Position numbers and translations under genes: made by a program. The notes below the pieces were generated by a model. The model saw nothing but the letters and a program-made list of their open reading frames with translations. It did not search any database and was not told where the DNA came from. Below are positions 52,721 to 63,086 of a stretch of 64,000 nt of DNA, one piece after another. How positions within the stretch are numbered: position 1 is the first letter of the stretch; every line of letters starts with the position of its first letter. Location of the stretch: NCBI GenBank assembly GCA_021740105.1, contig JAIPAM010000001.1, positions 570,239 through 634,238 of the forward strand. Direction: 5' to 3'. The DNA is from Flavobacterium sp. (GTDB lineage: Bacteria > Bacteroidota > Bacteroidia > Flavobacteriales > Flavobacteriaceae).

Positions 52721-53911
52721 ATGTACGGTAAAATTCAACAATTTCTTCAGTCGGAATTGGCAACAATCGAAGAAAACGGGATCTTTAAAAGAGAGAGAAT
52801 TATAACATCTACTCAAGGAGCAGAAATTACGGTTAACGGAGAAAAGGTATTGAACTTTTGCGCTAATAATTATTTAGGACTGTCTTCACATCCAGAAGTA
52901 GTTCAAGCCGCAAAAGACACATTAGATTCACACGGATTTGGAATGTCATCTGTTCGATTTATCTGTGGAACCCAAGACATTCATAAAACATTGGAAAGAA
53001 AAATCGCTGAATTTTATGGCACTGAAGATACTATTTTGTATGCTGCTGCTTTTGATGCCAATGGAGGTGTTTTCGAACCCTTATTAGGGGAACAAGATTG
53101 TATAATTTCTGATAGCTTAAATCACGCGTCAATTATTGATGGCGTTCGCTTGTGTAAAGCAGCCCGTTATCGCTATGAAAATAGTAATATGCAAGATTTG
53201 GAAGTGCAATTAATAAAAGCAACTGAGGCGGGAACTCGGTTTAAATTAATAGTTACCGACGGGGTTTTCTCGATGGACGGCTTGGTAGCTCCGTTAGATA
53301 AAATTTGTGATTTGGCCGATAAATATGACGCCCTAGTTATGGTTGACGAATGCCATGCTGCAGGATTTATTGGCGCCACTGGTAAAGGGACACCAGAGGC
53401 AAAAGGGGTCATGGGTCGTGTAGATATTATCACAGGAACATTAGGAAAGGCTTTAGGAGGAGCAATGGGAGGTTATACCACAGCTAAAAAAGAGATCATT
53501 GAAATATTGAGACAGCGTTCGCGTCCTTATTTATTTTCAAATTCTTTAGCGCCAGCTATTGTTGGTGCTTCAATCAAGGTGTTTGAATTATTAGAAAACG
53601 ATACCACATTAAGAGACACTCTTGAAGCAAATACAAATTATTTCAAATCTGGAATGAAAAAAGCTGGATTTGACATTATTGATGGTGATTCTGCTATTGT
53701 ACCGGTCATGCTTTATGACGCAAAATTAGCTCAGGTCATGGCAAACGAACTACTAAAAAAAGGAATTTATGTAATTGGCTTCTTTTTCCCTGTAGTTCCA
53801 AAGGAAAAAGCGCGTATCAGAGTTCAATTGTCAGCAGCTCATACTAAAGACCATTTGGACAAGGCAATAGCTGCCTTTATTGAAGTTGGGAAAATATTAA
53901 AGGTCATTTAA
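52721..53911 (+). CDS. kbl: Glycine C-acetyltransferase (2-amino-3-ketobutyrate CoA ligase)
   Basis: A 396-residue PLP enzyme that joins glycine and acetyl-CoA in threonine breakdown. [61 protein letters not shown] (Asp for PLP), and [14 protein letters not shown] with the PLP Lys near 244. Length is normal. No threonine dehydrogenase gene is in the window. Confidence 0.95.
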   Translation: MYGKIQQFLQSELATIEENGIFKRERIITSTQGAEITVNGEKVLNFCANNYLGLSSHPEVVQAAKDTLDSHGFGMSSVRFICGTQDIHKTLERKIAEFYGTEDTILYAAAFDANGGVFEPLLGEQDCIISDSLNHASIIDGVRLCKAARYRYENSNMQDLEVQLIKATEAGTRFKLIVTDGVFSMDGLVAPLDKICDLADKYDALVMVDECHAAGFIGATGKGTPEAKGVMGRVDIITGTLGKALGGAMGGYTTAKKEIIEILRQRSRPYLFSNSLAPAIVGASIKVFELLENDTTLRDTLEANTNYFKSGMKKAGFDIIDGDSAIVPVMLYDAKLAQVMANELLKKGIYVIGFFFPVVPKEKARIRVQLSAAHTKDHLDKAIAAFIEVGKILKVI

Positions 53912-53953
53912 ATTATAACGAATTACGATAAATCAAATTTTTAACAATTCCCT

Positions 53954-53983
53954 TTGTATTTAAATTAATACTTATTACTTTTG
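53954..53983 (+). promoter_or_regulatory. Promoter of the OmpA-family gene
   Basis: TTG (53954-53956), exactly 19 bp, then TACTTTTG (53976-53983): a full match to the Bacteroidota consensus. The ATG follows 33 bp later. A strong promoter fits an abundant outer-membrane protein. Confidence 0.8.
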
Positions 53984-54016
53984 CGGAATATTTACTAAAA
54001 ATTAAACAAAACAAAT

Positions 54017-55417
54017 ATGAAACATTTAAACAAATTAATTATCGTTGGTGCGTTATTAGTTGGGTTTTTAACTCAAGCTCAAGACGCTAACAATCCTTGG
54101 TCATTATCTTTTGGTGCTAATGCAGTTGATACTAGAGTAAGTGCAGCTTCAAGCTTAAAAGATCAATTTTCTAACTATTTTAACAGAAAAGAAAATTGGA
54201 ATGCTGTTCCCTCTTTGTCTTACCTAAGTGTGTCAAAATATGTTGGTGACAACATCTCTTTTGGAGTTACAGGGTCTGTAAATAAAATGACAAAGTTTGT
54301 AAATAAAATGGACGCTAATGGAGATTATTCTGTTATTAACCCAGGAGATTTAAACTATTTTGGTGTTGATTTAAACATTAAATACAGCTTTATGAACTTA
54401 ATAGGTTCAAAACATTTTGATCCAACTGCCAACATTGGAGGGGGTTATACTTTCTTAGAAGATGTAAGCTCAGGTACAATGAATGCTGGATTAGGTTTAA
54501 CTTATTGGATGAGTGATTTTGTTGGAATTTCTGTTCAATCGAATTACAAACATTCATTTGATGATGCAAGAATGCCAGGTGTAGATGTGCCTTCACACAT
54601 GCAACATTTTGCAGGAATCACCTTCAAATTTGGAGGGACAGATACTGATAAAGATGGTATTTATGATAATCAAGATGCATGTCCTGAAGTTCCTGGTTTA
54701 AAACAATTCAAAGGATGCCCTGATACTGACGGTGATGGAATTGTGGATGCAAGCGATGCTTGTCCAGACGCTGCAGGTTCAGTGGCTATGAATGGTTGTC
54801 CTGATACTGACGGTGATGGAGTTGCTGACAAAGAGGATGCTTGTCCTGAAGTGGCAGGTTTAAAAGCTTTAAAAGGATGTCCTGATACTGATGGTGATGG
54901 AACTACTGACAAAGCAGACAAATGTCCAAATATCAAAGGACCAAAAGAAAATGCGGGTTGCCCTTGGCCAGATACTGACGGAGATTCAGTATTAGATAAA
55001 GATGATAAATGTCCTACTGAAAAAGGAACTGTTGCTAACAATGGTTGTCCAGAAATTTCTCAAGCAACAATAAATGCTTTAGATGGTTATGCTAAAACAA
55101 TATTGTTCAACACCGGAAAAGCATCTTTCCAAAAGCAAACATTACCAGTTTTAGTTTCAATCGCTGGAATTTTAAAAGAAAATCCTACAGCTAAATTTAC
55201 AATTTCTGGTCATACAGATACAGTTGGAAATGCTGCATCTAACATGAAACTTTCTAAAGAAAGAGCAGCAGCAGTTAAAAACTTTTTAGTAACTAATGGA
55301 GTAGCGGCAGACAGATTAACTTCTGAAGGTTTTGGAGACACTCAACCTGCTGACAACAATACTACTTCAAAAGGTAGAACTAATAACAGAAGAGTAGAAG
55401 TGAAATACGTTAAATAA
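54017..55417 (+). CDS. OmpA-family outer-membrane protein with thrombospondin type 3 repeats
   Basis: A 466-residue protein with signal peptide (cleavage after TQAQ, near 22). Residues 25-200 form a beta barrel. Five calcium-binding type 3 repeats follow ([85 protein letters not shown]). The end is a peptidoglycan-binding OmpA domain ([38 protein letters not shown]). It ties the outer membrane to the wall. It has its own promoter and terminator. Confidence 0.95.
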   Translation: MKHLNKLIIVGALLVGFLTQAQDANNPWSLSFGANAVDTRVSAASSLKDQFSNYFNRKENWNAVPSLSYLSVSKYVGDNISFGVTGSVNKMTKFVNKMDANGDYSVINPGDLNYFGVDLNIKYSFMNLIGSKHFDPTANIGGGYTFLEDVSSGTMNAGLGLTYWMSDFVGISVQSNYKHSFDDARMPGVDVPSHMQHFAGITFKFGGTDTDKDGIYDNQDACPEVPGLKQFKGCPDTDGDGIVDASDACPDAAGSVAMNGCPDTDGDGVADKEDACPEVAGLKALKGCPDTDGDGTTDKADKCPNIKGPKENAGCPWPDTDGDSVLDKDDKCPTEKGTVANNGCPEISQATINALDGYAKTILFNTGKASFQKQTLPVLVSIAGILKENPTAKFTISGHTDTVGNAASNMKLSKERAAAVKNFLVTNGVAADRLTSEGFGDTQPADNNTTSKGRTNNRRVEVKYVK

Positions 55418-55435
55418 TTCACTCATAATATTTTT

Positions 55436-55468
55436 AAAAACGCCTCGATTTATCGGGGCGTTTTTTTA
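55436..55468 (+). terminator. Rho-independent terminator
   Basis: CGCC.CGA/TCG.GGCG followed by seven T, 23 bp after the OmpA-family gene stop and just before the AddB-like gene. Confidence 0.88.
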
Positions 55469-55478
55469 TATTTATAAA

Positions 55479-58244
55479 ATGATAGGATCGACTTTTTTAG
55501 ATAAAATAGCCCAAGAAATTATTAGAGATTATTCAGATAATCTTTCGAATACTGTTGTGATCTTACCGAATAAAAGAGCTAAAATATTTTTAATTGAAGC
55601 ACTAAAGAACCAGATTGAGAGTAATATTATTTGCCCTAATATTATCAGTATTGAAGATTTTATTCAAGATATTTCTGAAATACGATCCATTGACTCAATT
55701 GAATTAGTTTTTGAATTCTATGAAGTTTATCTAAAGCTAACCGACGTAAAAAGCCAACAGTCATTTGATTTATTTGCCAATTGGGCCAAAATGCTTTTGC
55801 AAGATTTTAATGAAATTGACCGGTATTTATTAGATCCAAATCATGTGCTTTCCTATTTAAAAGATATTGAAGATATAAAAAAATGGGGAATTGAAGTTGA
55901 AAACAAAACTAAATTACTAGAAAATTATATCGATTTTTGGAAGTTATTACCCAACTACTATCAAACTTTTTACCAACATTTATTGACAAAAGAAATTGGA
56001 TATCAAGGATTAATTTATCGGGAAGCGGTAAATAAACTAAATTCATTTTCAAAATCTGTACCTGACACAAAGTATGTTTTTGCTGGCTTTAATGCTCTAA
56101 ATGCTGCAGAAGAAAAAATTGTTCAAAGCTTATTAGCATCAAATCAAGCTAAGATATATTGGGATATAGATCAAGCATTTTTAAACGATCCTTATCATGA
56201 TGCAGGTTTATTCATCCGAAGATTTAAAGATAAATGGACCCATTATAAGTCCAATCCATTTGAATGGATTGCCAATGATTTTTTAAATGAAAAAAAGGCC
56301 ATAAACATTATTGGTACTCCAAAAACAATTGGCCAAGCAAAAATTGCAGGTGGAATAATTGAGGGATTAATTGCTAATGATCCTTCGATATCTTTGGATA
56401 AAGTGGCGGTTGTTTTAGGTGATGAAAATATGCTAATCCCTTTACTATATTCACTTCCTTCAAGTGTTGGTTCACTTAATATTACTATGGGTTTTTCAAG
56501 CAAGAACAATCCTGCCCAAATATTAATTGCCAAATTGTTTAAAATGCATACGGCTGCTTTATCCAGAAACGGCAAAAACTATGTTTTTTATTATAAAGAC
56601 ATATTGGGAATTTTGACCCATCCATTAATTGAACCGTATTCCAATACTAGTGCGTTAGTTAATACTATTATTCAATACAATTATACCTTTATTACACATC
56701 AAAAGATTATTGAATTAAATCCAAATCCGAGTGAATTGTTCCTTTTATTATTTGGAAAATGGGAAGAAGGTACTTTAAAAGTTCTAGGTGATATTTCTCA
56801 ATTATTGCAAACCATTAAAGGAAATTTAAGCAATGATAATGAAGAGGAAAAAATCACAAAAGCATTTGTTTTTTCAATTTTTAAAGTCATAAATAAATTA
56901 ATCAGTTATTATTCAAAATACGATCATATCAATACTATTGATACTCTTCATGCGATTTATAAACAAGTAATTGATCTTGCTGAGGTTTCCTTTGAAGGAG
57001 AACCCTTAAATGGATTGCAAATTATGGGAGTTTTAGAAAGTCGTGTTTTAGACTTTGAAACAGTTATTATAACTTCTTTAAATGAGGGGAAATTACCAGC
57101 TGGTAAATCGCAAAATTCATTTATACCCTATGATGTTAAAAGGGAATTAGAACTTCCAACATTCAAAGAAAAAGACGCCATTTATACCTATCACTTTTAC
57201 CATTTGTTGCAAAGAGCAAAAAATATTTACCTTCTTTACAATACCGAAAGCGAAGGGCTAGATGCAGGTGAAAAAAGTCGATTTATAACGCAGTTGCAAG
57301 TAGAATATTCAAGCCAACATGATTTAAAACCTAAAATTTATAATGCGATTCTTCCCGAAAAAGCCAATCAACCAATGGCGATTCCAAAATCGGAATCGGT
57401 TATGGATCGTTTGAAAGAAATTGCCGAAAAAGGGTTTTCACCTACCACTTTAACCAGCTATATTAGAAATCCAATTCAGTTTTATTTCCAAAAGATTTTA
57501 AAAATTAAAGAAGTAGAAGAAGTGGAAGAGAATATTGCTGTCAATACTTTAGGGACAATTATTCATGAAACTCTAAAATCTTTATATGAACCGTTTATTG
57601 GTAAATTTATTTCTGAAAGTGAGCTGCTAAATTGTATCAAGCAAATTGATGCTGAAGTAATGAAACAATTTAAAATAGTATACAAAGAAGGGGAAATAAA
57701 AAAAGGAAGAAACTTATTAGCTTTTGAAGTAGCCAAACGCAATGTATATAATTTTTTGAAAGTGGAATTAGAGAGCGTTATTTCAGGTGATGCAATTAAA
57801 ATACTTGCATTAGAACAACCGTTTGAGCGAACTTTTGAGCATTTGAGTTTGCCTTTTCCAATAAAAATTGGCGGATCGGTAGATAGAATTGAGTTGCGAA
57901 ATGGAGTGCTAAGAATTATAGACTATAAAACTGGCCGTGTCGATAAAAATACAGTAACCTTAACTACCTGGGCAGATCTTACTAAAGATATCGCGAATGA
58001 GAAAATAATCCAAATACTAGCTTATGCTTTTATGTATGAAGAATTGGCTGCAGAGCAACCGATGGAAGCCGGAATTATTTCCTTCAAAAATTTGAAATCA
58101 GGGTTTTTACCTTTTACTTTTAAAGAAGGAAAAGAACTTAATACGATTATCAGTAAAGAAACAATTAACCAGTATTTAGAACAAATTGCAATTTTGTTGG
58201 TTGAGATTTTTGACCAAAATATTCCGTTTGAAGAGAAAGTTTAG
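55479..58244 (+). CDS. AddB-like PD-(D/E)xK nuclease
   Basis: A 921-residue protein. The N-terminal two thirds resemble an inactivated UvrD-like helicase scaffold (VVILPNKRAKIFLIEALK; SLDKVAVVLGDENML; VIITSLNEGKLPAG). The C-terminal nuclease domain has LTSYIRNPIQFYFQKIL, NTLGTIIHETLKSLY and GSVDRIELRNGVLRIIDYKTG with the Asp, Asp and Lys of the PD-(D/E)xK site. It is the expected partner of the AddA-like protein at 49544. I do not see the Cys pattern of the iron-sulfur cluster found in Bacillus AddB. Confidence 0.85.
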   Translation: MIGSTFLDKIAQEIIRDYSDNLSNTVVILPNKRAKIFLIEALKNQIESNIICPNIISIEDFIQDISEIRSIDSIELVFEFYEVYLKLTDVKSQQSFDLFANWAKMLLQDFNEIDRYLLDPNHVLSYLKDIEDIKKWGIEVENKTKLLENYIDFWKLLPNYYQTFYQHLLTKEIGYQGLIYREAVNKLNSFSKSVPDTKYVFAGFNALNAAEEKIVQSLLASNQAKIYWDIDQAFLNDPYHDAGLFIRRFKDKWTHYKSNPFEWIANDFLNEKKAINIIGTPKTIGQAKIAGGIIEGLIANDPSISLDKVAVVLGDENMLIPLLYSLPSSVGSLNITMGFSSKNNPAQILIAKLFKMHTAALSRNGKNYVFYYKDILGILTHPLIEPYSNTSALVNTIIQYNYTFITHQKIIELNPNPSELFLLLFGKWEEGTLKVLGDISQLLQTIKGNLSNDNEEEKITKAFVFSIFKVINKLISYYSKYDHINTIDTLHAIYKQVIDLAEVSFEGEPLNGLQIMGVLESRVLDFETVIITSLNEGKLPAGKSQNSFIPYDVKRELELPTFKEKDAIYTYHFYHLLQRAKNIYLLYNTESEGLDAGEKSRFITQLQVEYSSQHDLKPKIYNAILPEKANQPMAIPKSESVMDRLKEIAEKGFSPTTLTSYIRNPIQFYFQKILKIKEVEEVEENIAVNTLGTIIHETLKSLYEPFIGKFISESELLNCIKQIDAEVMKQFKIVYKEGEIKKGRNLLAFEVAKRNVYNFLKVELESVISGDAIKILALEQPFERTFEHLSLPFPIKIGGSVDRIELRNGVLRIIDYKTGRVDKNTVTLTTWADLTKDIANEKIIQILAYAFMYEELAAEQPMEAGIISFKNLKSGFLPFTFKEGKELNTIISKETINQYLEQIAILLVEIFDQNIPFEEKV

Positions 58245-58277
58245 TTTTTTTTTCGCCACAAAAGAAGCAAAAAAAGG

Positions 58278-59060
58278 CTAAATTTTATTTAGAAAACTAA
58301 CGATAACTTTTTCTAATTCTTCTTTATTTTCAATGTGGCTCATGTGACCATCAGGAAAAGAAATTAATTCGGTATTGGTTGCTACTATTTGAGAGACATT
58401 GTCTTTGTATAGTAATACTCCGTCTTTTTCTCCCAGAATTAACAACTTTGGAAAATCAGTTTCTTTCAGAATAAATTGCCTGTCTTTTCTAATTTTCATG
58501 CCTTCCAAGGAAGCAACTATTCCTCGCAAAGGGGTTTTTAAAGCTTCTAATTTTACGTTTTCAATTTCATTTTTAAGGAGGTCACGATTGTTTTCACTAA
58601 ATAAATTAGCAATCGACATTCGCACAAAATTGATGTAATTCTGTTTTACCGCTTTAATGGCACGATCTCGATTTATTTTTCGTTCAATACTATCTTCTAG
58701 CGCAGTTGAATTTAATAAAACTAGCCCTTTTACTTTATTTATATGTAATTCCGCAAACGCCAATGCTATATAACCACCCATTGAATGCCCTATAAAAACT
58801 GCCTTTCTAATTCTAAGGTGCGATAAAATTGCGTCTACAATTTCAGCATTTTCTTCCATAGAATGAACATAACCAATACAATCCGTTTCTCCATGACCCA
58901 ATAAATCAATGGAAATAACTCGGTTCTTTTTGGCTAATGAAGGAACCAATTCTCGCCACATTGTTTTGTTTTCTAAAAAACCGTGAAGTAAAACCACAGC
59001 AGTTCCTTTTCCAATATCGGAAAATGAAATTGCAGTATTTTTGTAGAGAATTTGTTTCAT
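58278..59060 (-). CDS. Alpha/beta hydrolase
   Basis: A 260-residue cytoplasmic hydrolase. Oxyanion loop VVLLHGFLENKTMW; nucleophile Ser in FIGHSMGGYIALAFAE (near 93); catalytic Asp in LILGEKDGVLLY; and His in DGHMSHIENKEEL near the end. The fold is that of BioH or esterase-like enzymes; the substrate is unknown. It lies convergent to the AddB-like gene and downstream of pepP. Confidence 0.88.
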   Translation of the reverse strand: MKQILYKNTAISFSDIGKGTAVVLLHGFLENKTMWRELVPSLAKKNRVISIDLLGHGETDCIGYVHSMEENAEIVDAILSHLRIRKAVFIGHSMGGYIALAFAELHINKVKGLVLLNSTALEDSIERKINRDRAIKAVKQNYINFVRMSIANLFSENNRDLLKNEIENVKLEALKTPLRGIVASLEGMKIRKDRQFILKETDFPKLLILGEKDGVLLYKDNVSQIVATNTELISFPDGHMSHIENKEELEKVIVSFLNKI

Positions 59061-59106
59061 TATTATAAATGTTAGGCAAAAATAAGGTTAATATTTCTAC
59101 AAAATA

Positions 59107-59137
59107 AAAAACGGTTTACATTTCTGCAAACCGTCTA
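59107..59137 (-). terminator. Rho-independent terminator
   Basis: ACGGTTT/AAACCGT with inner CA/TG pairs and loop TTTC, T run on the minus strand, 32 bp after the aminopeptidase P gene. Its loop (CATTTCTG) is the same as in the tRNA-Asn terminator and repeat copies C, D and E. Confidence 0.85.
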
Positions 59138-59168
59138 GTATCTATTTTTCATTAGTCTTTCATCCAAA

Positions 59169-60461
59169 TTACGAATTCATAATCGTTTCAATTTCTTCAA
59201 TTTCAATTGGGATGTTATGCATCAAATTGAAAGGATTTCCTTTTTCCTGAATTACCACATTGTCTTCCAATCGAATTCCGAAACCTTCGGCTGGAATATA
59301 AATTCCCGGCTCAACGGTAAACACCATATTGGCTTGCATAGGCTCAGTCAAAATGCCATAATCATGAGTATCTAAGCCCAAGTGATGCGAAGTTCCATGC
59401 ATGAAATATTTTTTATATGCTGGCCATTCCGGGTTTTCATTTTGAACATCCGCTTTATCAATTAATCCCAAGCCCAATAATTCAGAAGTCATTATTTTTC
59501 CAACTTCAACATGATATTGTTTCCAAAGTGTTCCTGGGGTTAGCATTTTTGTTGCTTCATTTTTTACATTCAAAACGGCATTGTAAACCGCTTTTTGTCT
59601 TTCAGAAAAACGACCTGAAACAGGAATCATTCGAGTCATATCACTTGAATAATTAGCGTATTCTGCAGCTACATCCAATAAAATTAAATCACCAGCTTTA
59701 CACGATTGATTATTTTCGATATAATGCAATACATTGGCATTATTACCGGAAGCAATTATTGGTGTATAGGCAAACCCTTTTGATCTGTTTCGAATAAATT
59801 CATGAATAAATTCAGCTTCAATCTCATATTCTGAAACATTTGGCTTTACAAATGACAATACTCTTCGAAAACCTTTTTCGGTAATATTACAAGCGGTTTG
59901 AATTAATTCGATTTCTTCTTTTTCCTTTACAGATCGAATACGTTGTAAAATAGGATTGCTTTTTGCAACAGCATGAGCAGGATATTTCTCTTTCCACCAT
60001 TTTACAAAACGGGCCTCGCGAGTTTCTGTTTCTACAGTAGCTCGGTAATGTTCGTTAGTATTGATATAAATAGTTTCAGCATGGGTCATTATTTCGAACA
60101 AAATTTTCTCAAAATCTTGAAGCCAGTATACCGTTTTTACTCCCGAAACTTCAAACGCACGATCTTTAGAAAGTTTTTCGCCTTCCCAAATCGCAATATG
60201 ATCGTTGGTTTCTTTAAGAAATAAGATCTCTCTTTGGTGCTCGTAAGGGGCATCTGGGAATAACAATAAAATACTCTCTTCTTGATCTACTCCTGACAAA
60301 TAAAAAAGGTCTCGGTGTTGAGCAAATGGCAAAGTGCTATCGGCAGAAACCGGATAGATATCATTAGAATTAAAAACCGCCACACTTTTTGGCTTCATCT
60401 GAGCCGTAAATTTAGAACGATTTTTTACAAATAAATTACTGTTAATTTGATGGTATTTCAT
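59169..60461 (-). CDS. pepP: Xaa-Pro aminopeptidase (aminopeptidase P)
   Basis: A 430-residue cytoplasmic metallopeptidase (M24B) removing residues before proline. It has the N-terminal creatinase-like domain (residues 1-165) and the pita-bread catalytic domain. Metal ligands lie in LILLDVAAEYANYSSDMTR (two Asp), MHGTSHHLGLDTHDYG (His), FTVEPGIYIPAEGFGIRLED (two Glu, split by the motif). Length is normal. It lies 24 bp after the HMG-CoA synthase family gene on the same strand, so the two may share a transcript. Confidence 0.94.
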   Translation of the reverse strand: MKYHQINSNLFVKNRSKFTAQMKPKSVAVFNSNDIYPVSADSTLPFAQHRDLFYLSGVDQEESILLLFPDAPYEHQREILFLKETNDHIAIWEGEKLSKDRAFEVSGVKTVYWLQDFEKILFEIMTHAETIYINTNEHYRATVETETREARFVKWWKEKYPAHAVAKSNPILQRIRSVKEKEEIELIQTACNITEKGFRRVLSFVKPNVSEYEIEAEFIHEFIRNRSKGFAYTPIIASGNNANVLHYIENNQSCKAGDLILLDVAAEYANYSSDMTRMIPVSGRFSERQKAVYNAVLNVKNEATKMLTPGTLWKQYHVEVGKIMTSELLGLGLIDKADVQNENPEWPAYKKYFMHGTSHHLGLDTHDYGILTEPMQANMVFTVEPGIYIPAEGFGIRLEDNVVIQEKGNPFNLMHNIPIEIEEIETIMNS

Positions 60462-60485
60462 AATGCAATAAATTAGATTACAAAT

Positions 60486-61847
60486 CTAATCAATCCATTT
60501 GTAATATCTAGCACCTATTAAGTTAGGATTTTCATTTTCTATTTTATCCAATATCCACTCGCTCTTTGGCGACTGAACACTCGATTTTTGCTCTTTTTTG
60601 TGTAATTTTTCATACGTTTCAAAACCAATTTCGTGACTTTTTTCTAATGTTTGAAATAAATTTACAGTTGAAATTGCTTTTGTCCAATTGGGTTGAATAG
60701 TTCCTTCAAATACTTTTGATTTCGATCCGCTTCCGTAAGCTAGAAAACCAAATTTTTGATTTGACAACTCTGTTTTTAATTCATAAAAATGAGCTAAAGT
60801 GGAAAGAAATCCCATAAAAATAGAACCCGTATACAAATTGCCAATGAGGGAAGAGGCCAATTCTGCAGGTTGTAATTTTTCGTTTACAAAGTTTCGGTAT
60901 TCTTCCGACTTACTGATTTCTTTGAGTTTGTTTTGATATTCTGAAGCGTCTTCATTTCCGCTGATAATTTTGTTATCATGATCCAAACAATAGATTTCCG
61001 ACAACATTCTTCTTCCTTGAAAAGAATAAGGGAGGTGCATAATTATACTTTTCCATGATTGATAAATGGAACTCTCTAAACCGCTAGCTTTTTTAAATGA
61101 AAAGTACGCATTTCGAGTTCTGTCCATGTAACATTGATTGGAATATTGCCCTTCAAAAACGGGTTGGTCTTTGTGAATTTCAATTTCCGCTTCCAAATTT
61201 TCAAACCACTTTTCATTATTTGAATTTCCGGTTATTGCTTCTTTTGAAATAGATCGGTAAGGTTTGAAAAAATCAAAAACGCCTTTTGTGCTTGTAGCCC
61301 AATTATTTTCAAATGCTATAATTCTAGGATTTTGAGAGATCAATATTGCCACAGCACCAGCCCCTTGAGTATATTCTCCTGTAGAATTTAAATCGTATTT
61401 TGCAATATCAGTGGTAACCACAATGGCTTTTTTTGTCGGATTTAACTTCACAAAATCAATGCAATTTTGCATAGCATCAACCCCTCCAATACAAGCAAAT
61501 GTAAAATCTACGACGTCGCATTCTGACAAGCGATTCTCGCCAAATTTCTGCTCCATCAACGAAACTAAAAAGGAAGCGATAGGTTTTGAACTGTCGATTG
61601 CACTTTCAGTTCCAACATAAATGCGAGAAATATCTTCTAAATTAATAGCATTATCGATAATCAATTTAGTCAGCGCATTGGCGCCAAAAACCACCGTATC
61701 TTGATGAGTGTCTGGCAAAGTCATTTTCAACAGACCTAGCCCTTTTTCTAATTTTTCAGGATCAATATTTCTGTTATTTGCCAAGGTATTAATTGGCAAA
61801 TGTATTTTTGCAACGTCAAATGCTATAGCGTCTATTCCGAAGTTCAT
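60486..61847 (-). CDS. Hydroxymethylglutaryl-CoA synthase family protein
   Basis: A 453-residue thiolase-fold enzyme. FGIDAIAFDVAKIHLPIN starts the domain. The active-site Cys is in VVDFTFACIGGVDAMQN (near 119), followed by IVVTTDIAKYDLNSTGEYT and QGAGAVAILI; the His/Asn pair is less plain but YSFQGRRMLSEI and GNLYTGSIFMGFLSTL are in place. HMG-CoA synthase condenses acetyl-CoA with acetoacetyl-CoA for the mevalonate pathway, which Flavobacteriaceae use for isoprenoids. Confidence 0.9.
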   Translation of the reverse strand: MNFGIDAIAFDVAKIHLPINTLANNRNIDPEKLEKGLGLLKMTLPDTHQDTVVFGANALTKLIIDNAINLEDISRIYVGTESAIDSSKPIASFLVSLMEQKFGENRLSECDVVDFTFACIGGVDAMQNCIDFVKLNPTKKAIVVTTDIAKYDLNSTGEYTQGAGAVAILISQNPRIIAFENNWATSTKGVFDFFKPYRSISKEAITGNSNNEKWFENLEAEIEIHKDQPVFEGQYSNQCYMDRTRNAYFSFKKASGLESSIYQSWKSIIMHLPYSFQGRRMLSEIYCLDHDNKIISGNEDASEYQNKLKEISKSEEYRNFVNEKLQPAELASSLIGNLYTGSIFMGFLSTLAHFYELKTELSNQKFGFLAYGSGSKSKVFEGTIQPNWTKAISTVNLFQTLEKSHEIGFETYEKLHKKEQKSSVQSPKSEWILDKIENENPNLIGARYYKWID

Positions 61848-62043
61848 TCCTATTCTATTTTTTGTAAAATTACAAAGTGCGATTGATGTTTAATAGAATT
61901 TTAGCCTTAAAAATGCCATAGGATATCATTTTTACGATATTTAAAATATTCTGCAACTTCTCGTATGAATTTAATAATTTAACAATCATTCCTGCGCTAT
62001 TTTATTTAATTTAGCAGAAATAATAATTTAACAACTGTTTTTT

Positions 62044-62895
62044 ATGAGATCTATTTTCGTTCTATTAATGACTAGTTTTTTTCTTTTTTCAAATGCTCAA
62101 AACAAGCAATCGTATAAGATATTTAATAAAAATGGAAAGAAAGCAAGTTATAGTGATATTATAAATAGCGCTCAAAAATCAGACGTTCTTTTGTTCGGAG
62201 AATACCATGATAATTCTGTGGTGCATTGGCTGGAATTAAAAGTTCTGAAAGATTTATCAGACAAAAGGGACTTAGTGCTAGGGGCGGAAATGTTGGAAGC
62301 CGACAATCAAAAACAAATAAATCAATATTTAAAAGGTGAAATAACTCAGAAGAAATTAGATAGTACGGCCCGACTTTGGCCAAACTATAAAACAGATTAT
62401 AAACCATTGGTTGATTATGCCAAAGAATTAAAGATTGATTTTATTGCAACAAATATCCCACGAAGATTTGCAAGTTTAGTATTTAAAAATGGATTTGAAG
62501 CACTAGATAAACTATCGCAAGAGGAGAAATCTTGGATGGCGCCATTACCGTTTAAGTACGATGCTAACTTGCCGGGATACAGTAAAATGGCTCAAGAAAT
62601 GGGAGGACACGGCGGGGAGAATTTGCCTAAAGCTCAAGCCTCAAAAGACGCGACAATGGCTTATTTTATTGCTAAAAACCGTAAAGAAAATGCCTTATTT
62701 ATGCATTACAACGGTTCTTACCATAGTGATAACTTCGAAGGAATTAATTGGTATTTAAAACAGCAAAATCCGAATATTAAAATTGTAACTATTGCCACCG
62801 TTTCTCAAAGCGATATCTCCAAATTAGAACCCGAATATTTAGGTAAAGCCAATTTCATTATTGTAATTGACGAAGACGCCACTAAAACCTATTAA
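62044..62895 (+). CDS. ChaN-like haem-binding domain protein
   Basis: A 283-residue protein with signal peptide (cleavage after FSNAQ, residue 19). VLLFGEYHDNSVVHWLELKV (near 50-69), LVLGAEMLEADNQKQINQYL, IATNIPRRFASLVFKNGF and ALFMHYNGSYHSDNFEGINW match the ChaN (DUF399) family. ChaN of Campylobacter binds haem and is linked to iron uptake. There is no clear lipobox, so it is probably periplasmic. It has a single-gene layout before the sdh operon. Confidence 0.87.
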   Translation: MRSIFVLLMTSFFLFSNAQNKQSYKIFNKNGKKASYSDIINSAQKSDVLLFGEYHDNSVVHWLELKVLKDLSDKRDLVLGAEMLEADNQKQINQYLKGEITQKKLDSTARLWPNYKTDYKPLVDYAKELKIDFIATNIPRRFASLVFKNGFEALDKLSQEEKSWMAPLPFKYDANLPGYSKMAQEMGGHGGENLPKAQASKDATMAYFIAKNRKENALFMHYNGSYHSDNFEGINWYLKQQNPNIKIVTIATVSQSDISKLEPEYLGKANFIIVIDEDATKTY

Positions 62896-63023
62896 TTGAA
62901 CAAAATGTAATTTCATTTTTTGCAGATTATTCAAAACTTCATTGAATTATTTTAACTGGATTCAACATTAATTAAACAATTGTCAAAATCGCCTTAAAAT
63001 CATTATAAATTACTACGAAAAGG

Positions 63024-63054
63024 TTGTAGTATGTTTTATTAATGATTATTTTTG
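63024..63054 (+). promoter_or_regulatory. Promoter of the succinate dehydrogenase operon
   Basis: TTG (63024-63026), 20 bp, TATTTTTG (63047-63054). The position rules out the upstream in-frame ATG at 63042 as start of sdhC and supports the ATG at 63087. Confidence 0.7.
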
Positions 63055-63086
63055 TGCACTATTTAAAAATAAAAATTGATTTTATC

